DNA from: Bacteroidota bacterium
GTDB lineage: Bacteria > Bacteroidota > Bacteroidia > Chitinophagales > BACL12
Assembly (NCBI GenBank): GCA_016706865.1
Contig: JADJIS010000003.1
Location: forward strand, 1,674,001 to 1,738,000
Length of the DNA stretch: 64,000 nt
Reading direction: 5' to 3'
The notes below the pieces were generated by a model that was not told where the DNA came from, ran no database searches, and saw only the letters and a program-made list of their open reading frames with translations. The translations under genes were made by a program, and so were the position numbers. This document shows positions 28,693 to 38,467 of this stretch, one piece after another (the first letter of the stretch is position 1; each line of letters begins with the position of its first letter).

Positions 28693-29661
28693 TTAATTTG
28701 ACGAATCCTTAACTCTTACCATTGCCGTGAATTTATCGGTGCCATACTGCCGATATAATTCAACACTTATTTGCAAATTTGAATAACTGGGATCAAACCC
28801 TTCGTTAACTTTAGTAACTTCCCAAGTGGTGGTATAATTCTCATTATTTGCATCAACGTTTTGTTTATATTTTTTTAATAAAACACAACAGGGAGTAGTA
28901 ATATTATCCACAACCTCAATATAATTATCATATTGCTGTTTTGCATCAGGATAATTTGAATCCTCAACAAGTACATTGTACCATTGCCAGTAATCGAACA
29001 CAGGCACCAAATTTATAACTGCTATTCCAGCATTCTGAAATGAAACGAGAGAAATGTATTGCTCAGTAAATGTTGCTGAAGTATCTCGTCCCAAGCGCAG
29101 ATATTCATATGAGTTCTCATACCCTTCCATTATAAATTCAAATACATCTACCGGGGACAGAAAAATAGTTTTCTCATCAGACAATTCATCCAGAAAATCA
29201 TCATATTCTTCATAGGCCTCCTCATAATACTCTTCATCATACTCATCATCATATTCATCATAATACTCATCATAATAATCATCAACGTCATCAATTGTAT
29301 CACCCACATATCCCTCTCGCAAATAGTCATACTCCTCTGAAAGCAAAGGATCCGTAGTCCCTGAAAATACTCCATTCACAAAATAACCATCCATTACCGT
29401 TTTATCAGGCCCTACATATACTCCCTTGCCATCACAAGCATTTAAAGAAAAATTTCCACGATAGGAAGAACCATCACTCCAAACATAATATCCTTCCCCC
29501 GAACGCAGTCCGTTAAGCCAGTAACCCTCGTAGGTATCACCTTCTTCGCCCACATATTTTCCATATCCTGTGATACAGTTACCTGACAGGCAGCCAGTTT
29601 GCGCGATTGATAGATTAATAAAAAAAAGAAATAAAGCCGTGGCAATCAATAATTTTTTCAA
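28693..29661 (-). CDS. Secreted MORN-repeat protein with acidic low-complexity segment
   Basis: A 322-residue protein with signal peptide MKKLLIATALFLFFINLSIA. Residues ~30-105 contain three or four MORN repeats (YGKYVGEEGDTYEGYWLNG, GEGYYVWSDGSSYRGNF). Residues ~120-160 are extremely acidic and Tyr-rich (repeats of DEYDEEYYEE) and may bind calcium or be disordered. The C-terminal ~150 residues are an unrecognised globular domain. There is no T9SS tail, so it is probably periplasmic. Confidence 0.85.
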   Translation of the reverse strand: MKKLLIATALFLFFINLSIAQTGCLSGNCITGYGKYVGEEGDTYEGYWLNGLRSGEGYYVWSDGSSYRGNFSLNACDGKGVYVGPDKTVMDGYFVNGVFSGTTDPLLSEEYDYLREGYVGDTIDDVDDYYDEYYDEYDDEYDEEYYEEAYEEYDDFLDELSDEKTIFLSPVDVFEFIMEGYENSYEYLRLGRDTSATFTEQYISLVSFQNAGIAVINLVPVFDYWQWYNVLVEDSNYPDAKQQYDNYIEVVDNITTPCCVLLKKYKQNVDANNENYTTTWEVTKVNEGFDPSYSNLQISVELYRQYGTDKFTAMVRVKDSSN

Positions 29662-29833
29662 AGTGTGGAATTAGGTAATGGTGAAGATATTGTTAAAGGT
29701 AATCAATATTTATGTCAAAAATATATAAAATCACCAAAATTTTAAAAGAGCGGTATTATAATAAATACGTTACTTTTATTTTTAAAAAAAGTATTTGTTT
29801 TCTTTCTACAAATAACAAGAAAACTATTTAGAA

Positions 29834-31054
29834 TTAATTTTCAATAATGAACATTTTTTGAATTTCGGTATCCTCAAAAATGATGCTCACAAAATATACG
29901 CCATTGGCAAATTCCGAAACTGAATATTTTTTATCTGTATCAGGAGTAAGGTCTTCTAAAATAAGTTTTCCATTAACATCAAAAACACGAACAATATTAG
30001 GTGCAATTTCGTTTGAAGAGATTATTGCAAAGTAATTTGTTGCAGGATTAGGAAAAATTTCTAAACTGATCTGATCAACAGAAGTATTTAACCTGCAATC
30101 GCCGGTTGTAATTGTATATACAGGACTCCAAGCGGTTGATTCAATTATTCCGAGTGTATCACAAACTACCTGGTATTTATATTCATATTCTGTATTACAT
30201 TCTAACCCCGTAATTTTTGTATTAGGATCTGCGCTGTTCTTTTTCATCCAGGTATCTGTTCCTGCTTCGCGATATTTGATGCGATATTGGCCTGCAGCGT
30301 CTATATCACTAAAAAAATATTTTATAGCTGTAGGTGTTATAATTGTGGTGAGTAATTCGGTTTGTGAACAATTAAAAATATCACCTGCTGCAATGGGTTC
30401 ATCAGGTACAGCATTATATGCATAACTTTTTATTGTGGTATAATTATAATCTACATAAGCCTGAATATATCCATAATGATTTTCGCCGTCTATATTCAGT
30501 TTTACGCCAATATAACCTTCATTGAATGGCCACTCACCGAATGCAACCATAAATACATCGTCAATAAAACAACCATCATAATCTCCAAAGGCACCATATT
30601 CCTGATCGGCCCACAAATATGCGCCACCATTTTTAAATCCAAGGTCTTCCGACACTAATGTTCCGAAATCCATACGAGGTGTAATGTCATCTGTTACGGT
30701 TACAACAGCTCCGCAAGAAGAAGAGTAACCCCCAACATAATTGTCGAAGATGACAATATTTTCAAAAGCAACGCTATTACTGCCAAGTGCAATTACATTC
30801 ATGTAATAGGTATCCAACACACTTGCTGAGGAAAATGAGACTGAAACGGCATAAATTCTGAAATCGTTGATACCATCATCATTCATATCTATTAAATATT
30901 CGTCCGTTGCAAATTCCCACCAATCAATTCCCACCTGAACATCAGGGTCAATATCTGTATACACGATCTGGGCATCTGCACCATGCCCAACTGCAAGAAA
31001 AGCTGCGCAGGCTGCTGAATACTGTGTCAATTTTGGTAATTTTTGGTTTTTCAT
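29834..31054 (-). CDS. Secreted T9SS type A protein, related to 13319-14218
   Basis: 406 residues from ATG 31054 (MKNQKLPKLTQYSAACAAFLA); the 30-codon upstream extension looks untranslated. The leader ends near GADAQ and is followed by IVYTDIDPDV and an acidic EYLIDMNDDGINDFRI loop, as in the protein at 13319. Residues ~250-330 form a fibronectin-like domain (YRIKYREAGTDTW, NTEYEYKYQVVC). The tail is a T9SS sorting domain (IFPNPATNYF, NGVYFVSI). It is probably an exported surface protein of unknown role. Confidence 0.87.
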   Translation of the reverse strand: MKNQKLPKLTQYSAACAAFLAVGHGADAQIVYTDIDPDVQVGIDWWEFATDEYLIDMNDDGINDFRIYAVSVSFSSASVLDTYYMNVIALGSNSVAFENIVIFDNYVGGYSSSCGAVVTVTDDITPRMDFGTLVSEDLGFKNGGAYLWADQEYGAFGDYDGCFIDDVFMVAFGEWPFNEGYIGVKLNIDGENHYGYIQAYVDYNYTTIKSYAYNAVPDEPIAAGDIFNCSQTELLTTIITPTAIKYFFSDIDAAGQYRIKYREAGTDTWMKKNSADPNTKITGLECNTEYEYKYQVVCDTLGIIESTAWSPVYTITTGDCRLNTSVDQISLEIFPNPATNYFAIISSNEIAPNIVRVFDVNGKLILEDLTPDTDKKYSVSEFANGVYFVSIIFEDTEIQKMFIIEN

Positions 31055-31224
31055 TACTTGTGGTTTTGGGTTAAGAACAAATATGTGATTCAAATATAAA
31101 CAAATATCGAGTTTTGGAAGAATGCAGAGAAAGAAAGTTTTCAAAACAAATCCGGTTGGGTTTGTTCATACTATTATATATGCCAATAATAGTCACAAAT
31201 TACAGTTTGGACCCGGCATAAAAA

Positions 31225-31248
31225 AAGAGAGCTGAATTCAGCTCTCTT
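31225..31248 (-). terminator. Intrinsic terminator of the minus-strand gene 31270-31620
   Basis: A perfect 24-bp palindrome (two 12-base arms meeting at GAATTC) followed on the minus strand by a T-run, about 20 bp after the stop codon. Confidence 0.9.
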
Positions 31249-31269
31249 GGTCTATTTCAAATTTTACCA

Positions 31270-31620
31270 TTACCTGATCGGAATGGTTTTAATTTGAATT
31301 AAATAGATCGGAATTCCGGCCAATTTTTTGGTATCGGAAACTTCTTTAATAGTTCCAGCAAATTTTACATTCAATCCTGAAACTTTAAATTCTTTTGACA
31401 GATTAAGTGGCACATAGTCAACAATACCATCCTGATCATATGACCTTATACACCAAATATCGCCTTTCAGAAGCATGGTGCCTGTAGTAGCAACTCTATC
31501 TCCCTGAACAATGTAAGAAGAATTTAAATTTGTTGAAGGTTCATCAGATACAGGAATAGTTGCGGCCATCAATAAACTGCTGATGAAACATATTGCGAAG
31601 GTGAATATTAGCTTTTTCAT
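31270..31620 (-). CDS. Small secreted protein of unknown function
   Basis: A 116-residue protein with signal peptide MKKLIFTFAICFISSLLMAA. The mature ~95 residues are beta-rich (GTMLLKGDIWCIRSY, FKVSGLNVKFAGTIKEV), a pattern that could be an OB-fold-like barrel. No family is recognised and there is no T9SS tail. A strong terminator follows. Confidence 0.75.
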   Translation of the reverse strand: MKKLIFTFAICFISSLLMAATIPVSDEPSTNLNSSYIVQGDRVATTGTMLLKGDIWCIRSYDQDGIVDYVPLNLSKEFKVSGLNVKFAGTIKEVSDTKKLAGIPIYLIQIKTIPIR

Positions 31621-31744
31621 ATAGTTGAATTTTAATTGTTCTTAATTATTTTCTGATACAAAGTTTGCTCAGAATTGTATCACTGGATATGACAATTATC
31701 ACTCAAAATAGTGATTTATTCTTCTTTTTACAGGTAGGAGAGAA

Positions 31745-31794
31745 ATTAATGAATTAATGAAAGAATGAAAGAATGAAGGAATGAAAGAATGAAA
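31745..31794 (-). repeat. 8-bp tandem array after the acyltransferase gene
   Basis: About six copies of TTCATTCT/TTCATTCC/TTCATTAA on the minus strand (GAATGAAA on plus), starting about 20 bases after the TGA at 31815-31817. Related TTCATT units fill those 20 bases, and a TTCATT/AATGAA palindrome spans the stop codon. Confidence 0.85.
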
Positions 31795-31814
31795 AATTAA
31801 GAATGAATGAACGT

Positions 31815-32246
31815 TCATTCATTTTCAATTTTTCTTATTATTACTGCAGGAATTCCGGCAGCAAAACAATTTGCGGGGATGTCTTTATTTACGAGACTGA
31901 GGGCGCCGATGATCGTATTATTTCCGATACTTATATTTCCCAGAATAACAGAATTAGCTCCAATATAAACATGATCTCCAAGTGTAGGAACCCCGGGTTC
32001 CGTCATTTTTCTACCTATGGTAACATTTTGATTCACTTGACAGTAATTGCCTATTACCGAATTACTGTGTATTACAACGCCAATTCCCCAATATCCCACG
32101 GAAAAACCCTTCCCGATCTTAGCGGAGCCTGGTATCCAGCATCGAAAGATCAACCGATTGAGATAATCAAAAATAAAGGATATGGGCTTTAAATAAAGAA
32201 GGAAAAAAAAGTGGGAAATTCTATATATAATTATCGGTGGCTGCAT
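31815..32246 (-). CDS. Hexapeptide-repeat O-acetyltransferase (serine acetyltransferase-like, short form)
   Basis: A 143-residue protein with a hydrophobic N-terminal segment (FFFLLYLKPISFIFDYL), then hexapeptide repeats forming a left-handed beta-helix: IGKGFSVGYWGIGVVIHSNSV, IGNYCQVNQNVTIG, LGDHVYIGANSVILGNISIG, NNTIIGALSLVNKDIP. The end, AAGIPAVIIRKIE, is typical. It lacks the N-terminal helical domain of true CysE, so it more likely acetylates sugars or lipid-linked glycans, as in surface polysaccharide clusters, although no such cluster is next to it. The active-site His is probably in VVIHSNSV. Confidence 0.87.
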   Translation of the reverse strand: MQPPIIIYRISHFFFLLYLKPISFIFDYLNRLIFRCWIPGSAKIGKGFSVGYWGIGVVIHSNSVIGNYCQVNQNVTIGRKMTEPGVPTLGDHVYIGANSVILGNISIGNNTIIGALSLVNKDIPANCFAAGIPAVIIRKIENE

Positions 32247-32593
32247 GTTAAATGTTTGTGGTCATGTTTTGTTGATTGAACCTGTGCTGAAAAAAAATAA
32301 TACACGAATGTCCTATACAATGTAATGAAATCAAAGGATGCCCCATAAAGATAGAAAATAATATTTAAGTGAAAATGGAAATATCCCTTTTCAATACTTG
32401 ATATTTTAGGTTGATATTCAAGAGAACGGCCTTATTTCTCTAAACTAATATTATGCTGACCTTTTTCAACACTTATTAATCATATGAGCAATTATATCCC
32501 CTTTAGTATCAATAAAATTTTAGCAGAAGTGAGTGGAATCGCAACTATTTCCATGGCATGATTATACCCACACAATGAACAAAAGATAATAAT
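32247..32593 (+). other. Intergenic region between divergent genes
   Basis: 347 bp, AT-rich. An open frame of 25 codons (32484-32561) is present but has no supporting feature. No clear promoter motif or repeat was seen. Confidence 0.4.
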
Positions 32594-34981
32594 ATGAGAA
32601 AAATTTTAATTAACCTATTAATTAGTTCATCATTTCTATTTTGTGGTGCAACAATTTCCGCGCAGAGCTACCTGGGTATTGTAAACAGCAATTATGCAGG
32701 TGTTACAGGCATGGAGCTTCAACCGGCATCTATAGTAGATAGCAGATATCGCTTCGACATTTCGCTTTTTGGATTGAGTTCTACCATTGCAAATAATTAT
32801 GTCGGATTAGAACCTAAGGGTTTATTTAACCCAAACCCGGATCTTAATTTCGAAAAAAATTATTTGAGTGTTAAGGATCTCGAAAATGATAAGAACGCAA
32901 AAGCCAGTATCAATACTAAAATACAGTTATTGACTTTTATGGCAACAATTTCTGATAAATCAGCACTTGGAGTATCCATTGGTTTCAGAAATTTTATAAC
33001 GATTGATAATGTATCTGAAGAATTGGCAAAAGTTGCTTTTACCGGTTTAGTGGATGATACATTTATTCCCAATGTACAGATCGATGACGACGGTTTAAGT
33101 GTCGACAACATGACCTGGATGGAATACGGATTAACTTATGCGCATACTCTTTACAATACAGATAACCATTTTATTAAAGGTGGTGTAACTGCTAAATTAG
33201 TTCATGCTGTAAGCTCCGGATATTTATATGCGAGCAATCTTGATTATTCATTTGTTAACGATTCTATTATTGATATTGCAGCGTCTGATTTTAATTACGG
33301 ACACAGCGATAATTTAAATAATCTGGAATTTGATTCCATTGGTTCCCTTACCAAATTAAGTTTTGCCGGTGTAGGACCATCATTTGATTTGGGTTTAGTA
33401 TATGAATACAGACCCAATATTGATGAATTCAGACGCAAAAAGCCGGATGGCACTTTTGAATATGACAATACAGCAAACAAATATAAATTTCGTTTTGGCG
33501 TAAGTTTATTGGATGTGGGTAGAGTGAAATTTAAAAAAGGAAATAATTCAGGTGACTTTGGAGGAAGTAATGCTTCATTTAATGTAAATCAATTTTCTTT
33601 AAATTCCATTCCTGCATTTGATGATACCATTCAGGCAAATTTTAATCCTTCAGCAAGTAATGAAACGGAATATACAGTATCATTACCTTCTGTTCTAAGC
33701 ATGCAATTCGATTATAATATTAAAGGGGGTTTTTATGTTAATGTAACACCTTATATCGCATTAAACAGAGATCGCGATCCAACACAAAGTCGTGTATCAG
33801 AAATTACCACTATCAGCCTTACACCAAGGTATGAAAGCAGATGGTTCGATGTTGGAGTTCCATTATCTTACAATGAATATAATAATACAAATCTTGGTTT
33901 ATCATTGCGTGTAGGACCGATCATTGTTGGAACAAATGATATTCTTCCTTTGGTTGGAAAAAAGACCGTTTATGGATCTGACTTCCACGTTGCAGTAAAA
34001 ATTCCTATTGCATATGGTCAGAAAAAAGATACAGATGAAGATGGCGTTCCCGATGTTGCCGATGTTTGTCCTGATCAACCCGGACTTCCTGAATTAGATG
34101 GTTGTCCTGATAAAGATGGCGATGGTATAGCCGATGCAGGTGATGCTTGTCCGTTAGAAGCAGGTTTGGCTAAATTTAATGGTTGCCCTGATACAGATGG
34201 CGATGAAGTAAAAGATAGTGATGATGCATGTCCTACAATTGCAGGTTCATTACAACATAAAGGTTGCCCCGATTCAGATAAGGATGGTTTATACGATAAT
34301 GAAGATTCTTGTCCTTCTGAAGCAGGTCCATTAGATAACAAAGGTTGTCCTTATCCTGATACCGATAAAGATGGTGTAAAGGATTCAGATGATAAATGTC
34401 CTAACGTATCCGGTCCGGCATCAAATGATGGTTGTCCGATAACTGATATAGATAAAGATGGTATTCCTGATAAAGATGATAAATGTCCTACAGTTGCAGG
34501 CCCGGTTGAAAATAGCGGTTGTCCTTTAAATGATAAGGATGGTGATAGTATTCCAGATAAAGACGACAAATGTCCTTCAACTCCAGGTTTACCTGAATTA
34601 AATGGTTGTCCTAAATTAGAGGAAAAAGAAGAAGCGATATTAAAAGTTGCCTTCGACAACCTCGAATTTGAAACAGGAAAAGATATCATACGTGCTTCTT
34701 CTTATGCATCATTAAACGAACTGGCAAATTTGTTGATCAATAAACCATCATATGGTTTAAGAATTGCAGGCCATACAGATAATGTTGGATCAGATAAAAG
34801 TAATATGACCTTATCAAGCAACAGAGCAACTTCAGTTAAAAACTACCTGATCAGCAAAGGAGTTAAAGCAGAAAAATTAGTGACCGAATATTATGGTGAA
34901 ACAAAACCGATCGGTGACAATGCTACAGCTGAAGGCAGACAATTAAACAGAAGAGTTGAAATGAATGTGATTTTTGAATGA
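32594..34981 (+). CDS. Outer membrane protein: DUF5723-like barrel, thrombospondin type 3 repeats and OmpA domain
   Basis: A 795-residue protein with a signal peptide ending near ATISAQ. Residues ~22-475 form a beta-barrel-like part of the DUF5723 type (SYLGIVNSNYAGVTGMELQP near the start). Residues ~480-680 are about seven thrombospondin type 3 calcium-binding repeats (DKDGDGIADAGDACP and variants). Residues ~685-795 are an OmpA-like peptidoglycan-binding domain (LRIAGHTDNVGSDKSN, SSNRATSVKNYL, GRQLNRRVEM). It should span the outer membrane and hold the peptidoglycan. It is followed by a terminator and is therefore monocistronic. Confidence 0.93.
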   Translation: MRKILINLLISSSFLFCGATISAQSYLGIVNSNYAGVTGMELQPASIVDSRYRFDISLFGLSSTIANNYVGLEPKGLFNPNPDLNFEKNYLSVKDLENDKNAKASINTKIQLLTFMATISDKSALGVSIGFRNFITIDNVSEELAKVAFTGLVDDTFIPNVQIDDDGLSVDNMTWMEYGLTYAHTLYNTDNHFIKGGVTAKLVHAVSSGYLYASNLDYSFVNDSIIDIAASDFNYGHSDNLNNLEFDSIGSLTKLSFAGVGPSFDLGLVYEYRPNIDEFRRKKPDGTFEYDNTANKYKFRFGVSLLDVGRVKFKKGNNSGDFGGSNASFNVNQFSLNSIPAFDDTIQANFNPSASNETEYTVSLPSVLSMQFDYNIKGGFYVNVTPYIALNRDRDPTQSRVSEITTISLTPRYESRWFDVGVPLSYNEYNNTNLGLSLRVGPIIVGTNDILPLVGKKTVYGSDFHVAVKIPIAYGQKKDTDEDGVPDVADVCPDQPGLPELDGCPDKDGDGIADAGDACPLEAGLAKFNGCPDTDGDEVKDSDDACPTIAGSLQHKGCPDSDKDGLYDNEDSCPSEAGPLDNKGCPYPDTDKDGVKDSDDKCPNVSGPASNDGCPITDIDKDGIPDKDDKCPTVAGPVENSGCPLNDKDGDSIPDKDDKCPSTPGLPELNGCPKLEEKEEAILKVAFDNLEFETGKDIIRASSYASLNELANLLINKPSYGLRIAGHTDNVGSDKSNMTLSSNRATSVKNYLISKGVKAEKLVTEYYGETKPIGDNATAEGRQLNRRVEMNVIFE

Positions 34982-35002
34982 GAGTTTAAGAAATAATATC
35001 AG

Positions 35003-35040
35003 GAACGGTTCTCCAATTTTTATGGAGAACCGTTCTTTTA
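35003..35040 (+). terminator. Strong intrinsic terminator of the OmpA-like gene
   Basis: A perfect 13-bp stem (GAACGGTTCTCCA at 35003-35015 with its complement at 35023-35035), a 7-nt loop and a short T-run. Confidence 0.93.
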
Positions 35041-35111
35041 TTATAGTTTTAAAAAATATTTACCAAAATCGCAACAAAAATCTATTTATTCTAAAATTAA
35101 AATAATAAAAT

Positions 35112-35192
35112 ATGTATTACGGATGGTTTATTTTGGCAATTGGTGTAATTTTAGTAGGAATTTATATGTTCGTGCGAAAAAAGATTAAATAA
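35112..35192 (+). CDS. 26-residue single-helix membrane protein
   Basis: ATG 35112 opens a frame of 26 codons: an MYYGWF start, a hydrophobic helix (ILAIGVILVGIYMF) and a basic end VRKKIK. The positive-inside pattern suggests an inner membrane protein with the C-terminus in the cytoplasm. It sits 54 bp before the AsmA-like gene and may be co-transcribed with it. It resembles small membrane proteins widespread in bacteria, but the short length makes chance possible. Confidence 0.5.
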   Translation: MYYGWFILAIGVILVGIYMFVRKKIK

Positions 35193-35246
35193 ACTTATTT
35201 TATATCTTAAACGTTAACAGTTACATTAATCAATTCAACCACAGCC

Positions 35247-37706
35247 TTGAAAATACCAAAATATAAGATCTCACAGCCCAACCGGAAACGCGCTATTCGC
35301 ATAGCCGCCATCATTTTATCCATAGGTATTGTTCTGCTTGTAGCGGGTTATTTTATACTTAAGGCCAATATGGGAAGAATAGAGACCCAGCTCACCGAAT
35401 CGTTAAACGAACAAATAAATGGTGAGGTAACTATTGGTGATATTGATATTACTATTTTTAATCACTTTCCACATTTTTCTTTGTCGGTTAAAGATGTTGT
35501 TGTAAAAGACAATAGATTTAATGAACATCATCTGCAAATTTTCACTGCTGACCGCATCTATTTACAGATCCGGGTATTTGCTTTACTTAGAAAAAACATT
35601 GAATTAAGGGCTATTACATTAAGGGATGCGGAGCTTAATCTCATCCGTATGCAAGATGGACTTTTAAATACAAAAAATCTAATTAAACCTAAACCTAAAT
35701 CTGAAACTTCATTGCCCGAGGAAAAAGATCTGGATGCAATTCTCATAAGCAGATTATATCTGGAGAATATACATATTCAATTCAGAGATACGGTAAGGGG
35801 TAAAGATTTTAATTTGACGATAAAGGATAGTTTTGGAAAATTAAGTCACAACGACAGTATAACTGAAATATCCACTAAAGATAAAATTTACGTAGAAGGG
35901 TTGGTATTTAAACCCGAACGGGGAAGCTGTTTAACAAATAAAACAGTTAATTCTAAATTATCGCTTGAGTGGAACAGGTTAAAAAGAAGTGTGGAAATTA
36001 AACCCTCCCCATTGGATATGGATAAATATAAATTTAGTCTATCCGGTTCCATAAGTCCGGGTATTACTCCATATCTGGATCTTCAAGTTAAAACAGAAAA
36101 AATTAAACTTGATTACGCAACTACCCTGGTAAGTAAATATACCAGCGATAAATTAAAGGGTTTTAATTTTGAGAAAACCATACCTGCCACTTTACATATG
36201 GAAGGTGCAATTAATCCTGCATTACCATTGGATATTGATATATTTTTCAATGTTAAAGACAACGTATTTATAACTCCTTCAAAAAGTTTTGTAGTTGATT
36301 CACTTACCGGTCATTACTTCAATCATTTAATTGATACTTTAGTTAATAATGAAATTAACAGCGGCCTTAGTTTTACTGATTTTAAAGGTAAATACGAGGG
36401 CATCCCATTTTTAATGGACATGCGTGTTACCGACTTTAGCGACCCGTATATGGCAGTGCATGTTAGCAGCAATTTTTCGCTTCGTGAAGCAAATAGTGCA
36501 ATTGATACATCTGTGGTGGTGATGACAGGAGGAAAATTAAATTTTGACGTAAATCTTAAAGGTAAAGCATATGGGTATTTAGAAAAAGATAAGGATTCCA
36601 TGGATGCGGTCATTACAGGAAGTGCCCAAATAAGTAATGCCTCCTGCAGATTTGTTAATAAACAATTTGACCTGAATAGTATTAATAGCAACATCTCTTT
36701 TAATGAAAAAACGATGTATATTACTGCTCTTTCCATGAATATAAATAGCAACCCGATTGATCTAACCGGTACTATCTCAGATTTCATTTACCTTTTCTTT
36801 TTTCCCAATGCAAAGTTGCAAGCCGACCTAACGTTAGAAGCCAAACATTTTAATCTGGATAATTTTAAAAAACCAGGCGTTAAACAACAAAAACAAAATA
36901 CCCCCACTAAACGCATTTCCAAAACGGTAAATTCGCTTTTAGAAAATTTAAAGGGCAATATTTCGGTAAATGCACAAAAGGTTACTTACCATAAATTAAA
37001 TGCTCAAAATGTAAATGGCAAGGTAATTATTGGAAACACCTATATAACCTGTGAAGATCTTTCAACAACAATAGCAAATGGAAGATTCTTGCTCAATGGT
37101 AGTTTACAAGGCATTGGGACAGCCAAACCTACAGTTAATTTAAGATCCAATATAAAAGGTGCTGACATCAGTACGCTTTTTTATCAATTGGAAAATTTAC
37201 AACAAACTGCCATTACATCAAAAAATATCAAAGGTTTGTTGGATGCAGATATAGCATTTAATTCCAATTTGTCGAAAGACTTAAAACCTATTCCATCATC
37301 AATTAGTGGCGACTACAATCTTACCTTAAAGGGTGGCGAATTAATAAATATGGATGCATTAAATCAAATATCAAAAAATGTATTTAAGAAAAAAGATTTC
37401 TCAGACATTCAGTTTGCACAACTTAATGCGGCAATTTCGCAAAAAGGAAATGATTTGACGATCTCTGAAATGGAAATAAAAAGTAATCTGATGACTCTTT
37501 ATGTAAATGGAGTATATAGTTTTAAAGAAAATACAGAATTATTTATAAAAGTGCCTCTTAAAAGTTTAAATGCTAAGGAAGCGGATCTTGTCACAGATTT
37601 TAAAAATGATGATGCAAAAGTCGGTATCAGTATTAATTTAAAGGCCACTAAAGAAAATGGAAAATTAAAGGTTAGTCCTGTTCTATTCCGCAAAAAGGAT
37701 AAATGA
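35247..37706 (+). CDS. AsmA-like inner-membrane-anchored protein
   Basis: An 819-residue protein. After a basic cytoplasmic start (MKIPKYKISQPNRKRAIR) comes one membrane helix (residues ~20-40), then LTESLNEQINGEVTIGDIDI and HFPHFSLSVKDVVV, the classic start of AsmA family proteins. The rest is long repetitive beta structure ending with the AsmA C-terminal region (ISGDYNLTLKGGELIN). AsmA-like proteins are bridge-like lipid carriers or assembly factors between inner and outer membrane. The start is TTG 35247; the next in-frame ATG would remove the helix. Its place before an mla operon suggests envelope lipid homeostasis. Confidence 0.88.
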   Translation: MKIPKYKISQPNRKRAIRIAAIILSIGIVLLVAGYFILKANMGRIETQLTESLNEQINGEVTIGDIDITIFNHFPHFSLSVKDVVVKDNRFNEHHLQIFTADRIYLQIRVFALLRKNIELRAITLRDAELNLIRMQDGLLNTKNLIKPKPKSETSLPEEKDLDAILISRLYLENIHIQFRDTVRGKDFNLTIKDSFGKLSHNDSITEISTKDKIYVEGLVFKPERGSCLTNKTVNSKLSLEWNRLKRSVEIKPSPLDMDKYKFSLSGSISPGITPYLDLQVKTEKIKLDYATTLVSKYTSDKLKGFNFEKTIPATLHMEGAINPALPLDIDIFFNVKDNVFITPSKSFVVDSLTGHYFNHLIDTLVNNEINSGLSFTDFKGKYEGIPFLMDMRVTDFSDPYMAVHVSSNFSLREANSAIDTSVVVMTGGKLNFDVNLKGKAYGYLEKDKDSMDAVITGSAQISNASCRFVNKQFDLNSINSNISFNEKTMYITALSMNINSNPIDLTGTISDFIYLFFFPNAKLQADLTLEAKHFNLDNFKKPGVKQQKQNTPTKRISKTVNSLLENLKGNISVNAQKVTYHKLNAQNVNGKVIIGNTYITCEDLSTTIANGRFLLNGSLQGIGTAKPTVNLRSNIKGADISTLFYQLENLQQTAITSKNIKGLLDADIAFNSNLSKDLKPIPSSISGDYNLTLKGGELINMDALNQISKNVFKKKDFSDIQFAQLNAAISQKGNDLTISEMEIKSNLMTLYVNGVYSFKENTELFIKVPLKSLNAKEADLVTDFKNDDAKVGISINLKATKENGKLKVSPVLFRKKDK

Positions 37707-38057
37707 TAGATTTAGTCAAGAGGTTTTGAGCAGAAACTCAATTATCTAAAATATTTCAAAATGAGTAATATATTACCCGAATTACACGTTAAATTGTGTA
37801 TATAATTCCCCATTTTAACTTTAGGTTAGCATTTTAACAAATCCTTACAAATTATAAATGATTGCAAATCAACCACAACATGTCCTAAAAATGGCAATAC
37901 ATAAATATATACAGTGCGATAAAGACAAATAATCTGTTTACATATTTTATTTGGACTAAAATTTGGCATATATAGTACTAATCACAATAATAGAATGATA
38001 TAAGACTGAAAAGTCAACTAGTTAAATATTTATTAAATCAAACTAAACTAAAAAAAA
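37707..38057 (+). other. AT-rich intergenic region, no gene seen
   Basis: 351 bp between the AsmA-like gene and a small membrane protein gene. Only very short chance ORFs are present. No terminator hairpin or exact promoter consensus was found. Confidence 0.4.
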
Positions 38058-38369
38058 ATGAAAAAGTTAATTCCAGTAGCATTCTTTGCCCTTTTAGCCT
38101 TAAATACTAATGCTATTAATGCGGCTAACGCAACTTCTCCAACTACAGTTGCAGAAACATCAATTCCAAATGAAAAAAGAGCGGGTGAAACCGAATCAAC
38201 AAATGTGAATAAAGTTAAAGACAGCAGCGAAAAAGATCTCAAAGGCTCCGAATCAATTACAAAATCAAATGATTCAACTACGATGAACTCTAAGGATGGT
38301 GCCGGTATTTATATTTCCAGTGGTGCTGCACTTATCATTATTGTAATTTTATTGATAATCTTATTGTAA
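38058..38369 (+). CDS. Small exported protein with C-terminal membrane helix
   Basis: A 103-residue protein. It has signal peptide MKKLIPVAFFALLALNTNAI, a hydrophilic Ser/Thr/Lys/Asp/Glu-rich linker of about 55 residues without structure-forming residues, and a C-terminal helix (AALIIIVILLIILL) that ends the protein. This layout gives a periplasmic tether or tail-anchored membrane protein. It lies 98 bp before the mla operon and could be its first gene. Family unknown. Confidence 0.75.
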   Translation: MKKLIPVAFFALLALNTNAINAANATSPTTVAETSIPNEKRAGETESTNVNKVKDSSEKDLKGSESITKSNDSTTMNSKDGAGIYISSGAALIIIVILLIILL

Positions 38370-38467
38370 TTTAATCTGAAAATTTGAAAGCTGATTCGTC
38401 GGTTTATGTTAGTTATTAATAAATACCCTGAACTATTGATCCAGAAATTTTATAACATCCGGTGCGT

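Noticed and set aside
31815..32246. Naming the acetyltransferase cysE
   Set aside because: It is too short and lacks the N-terminal helical domain. The hexapeptide domain alone does not define serine as the substrate.
32484..32561. 25-codon open frame upstream of the OmpA-like gene
   Set aside because: No membrane helix, motif or promoter supports it; it is short enough to be chance.
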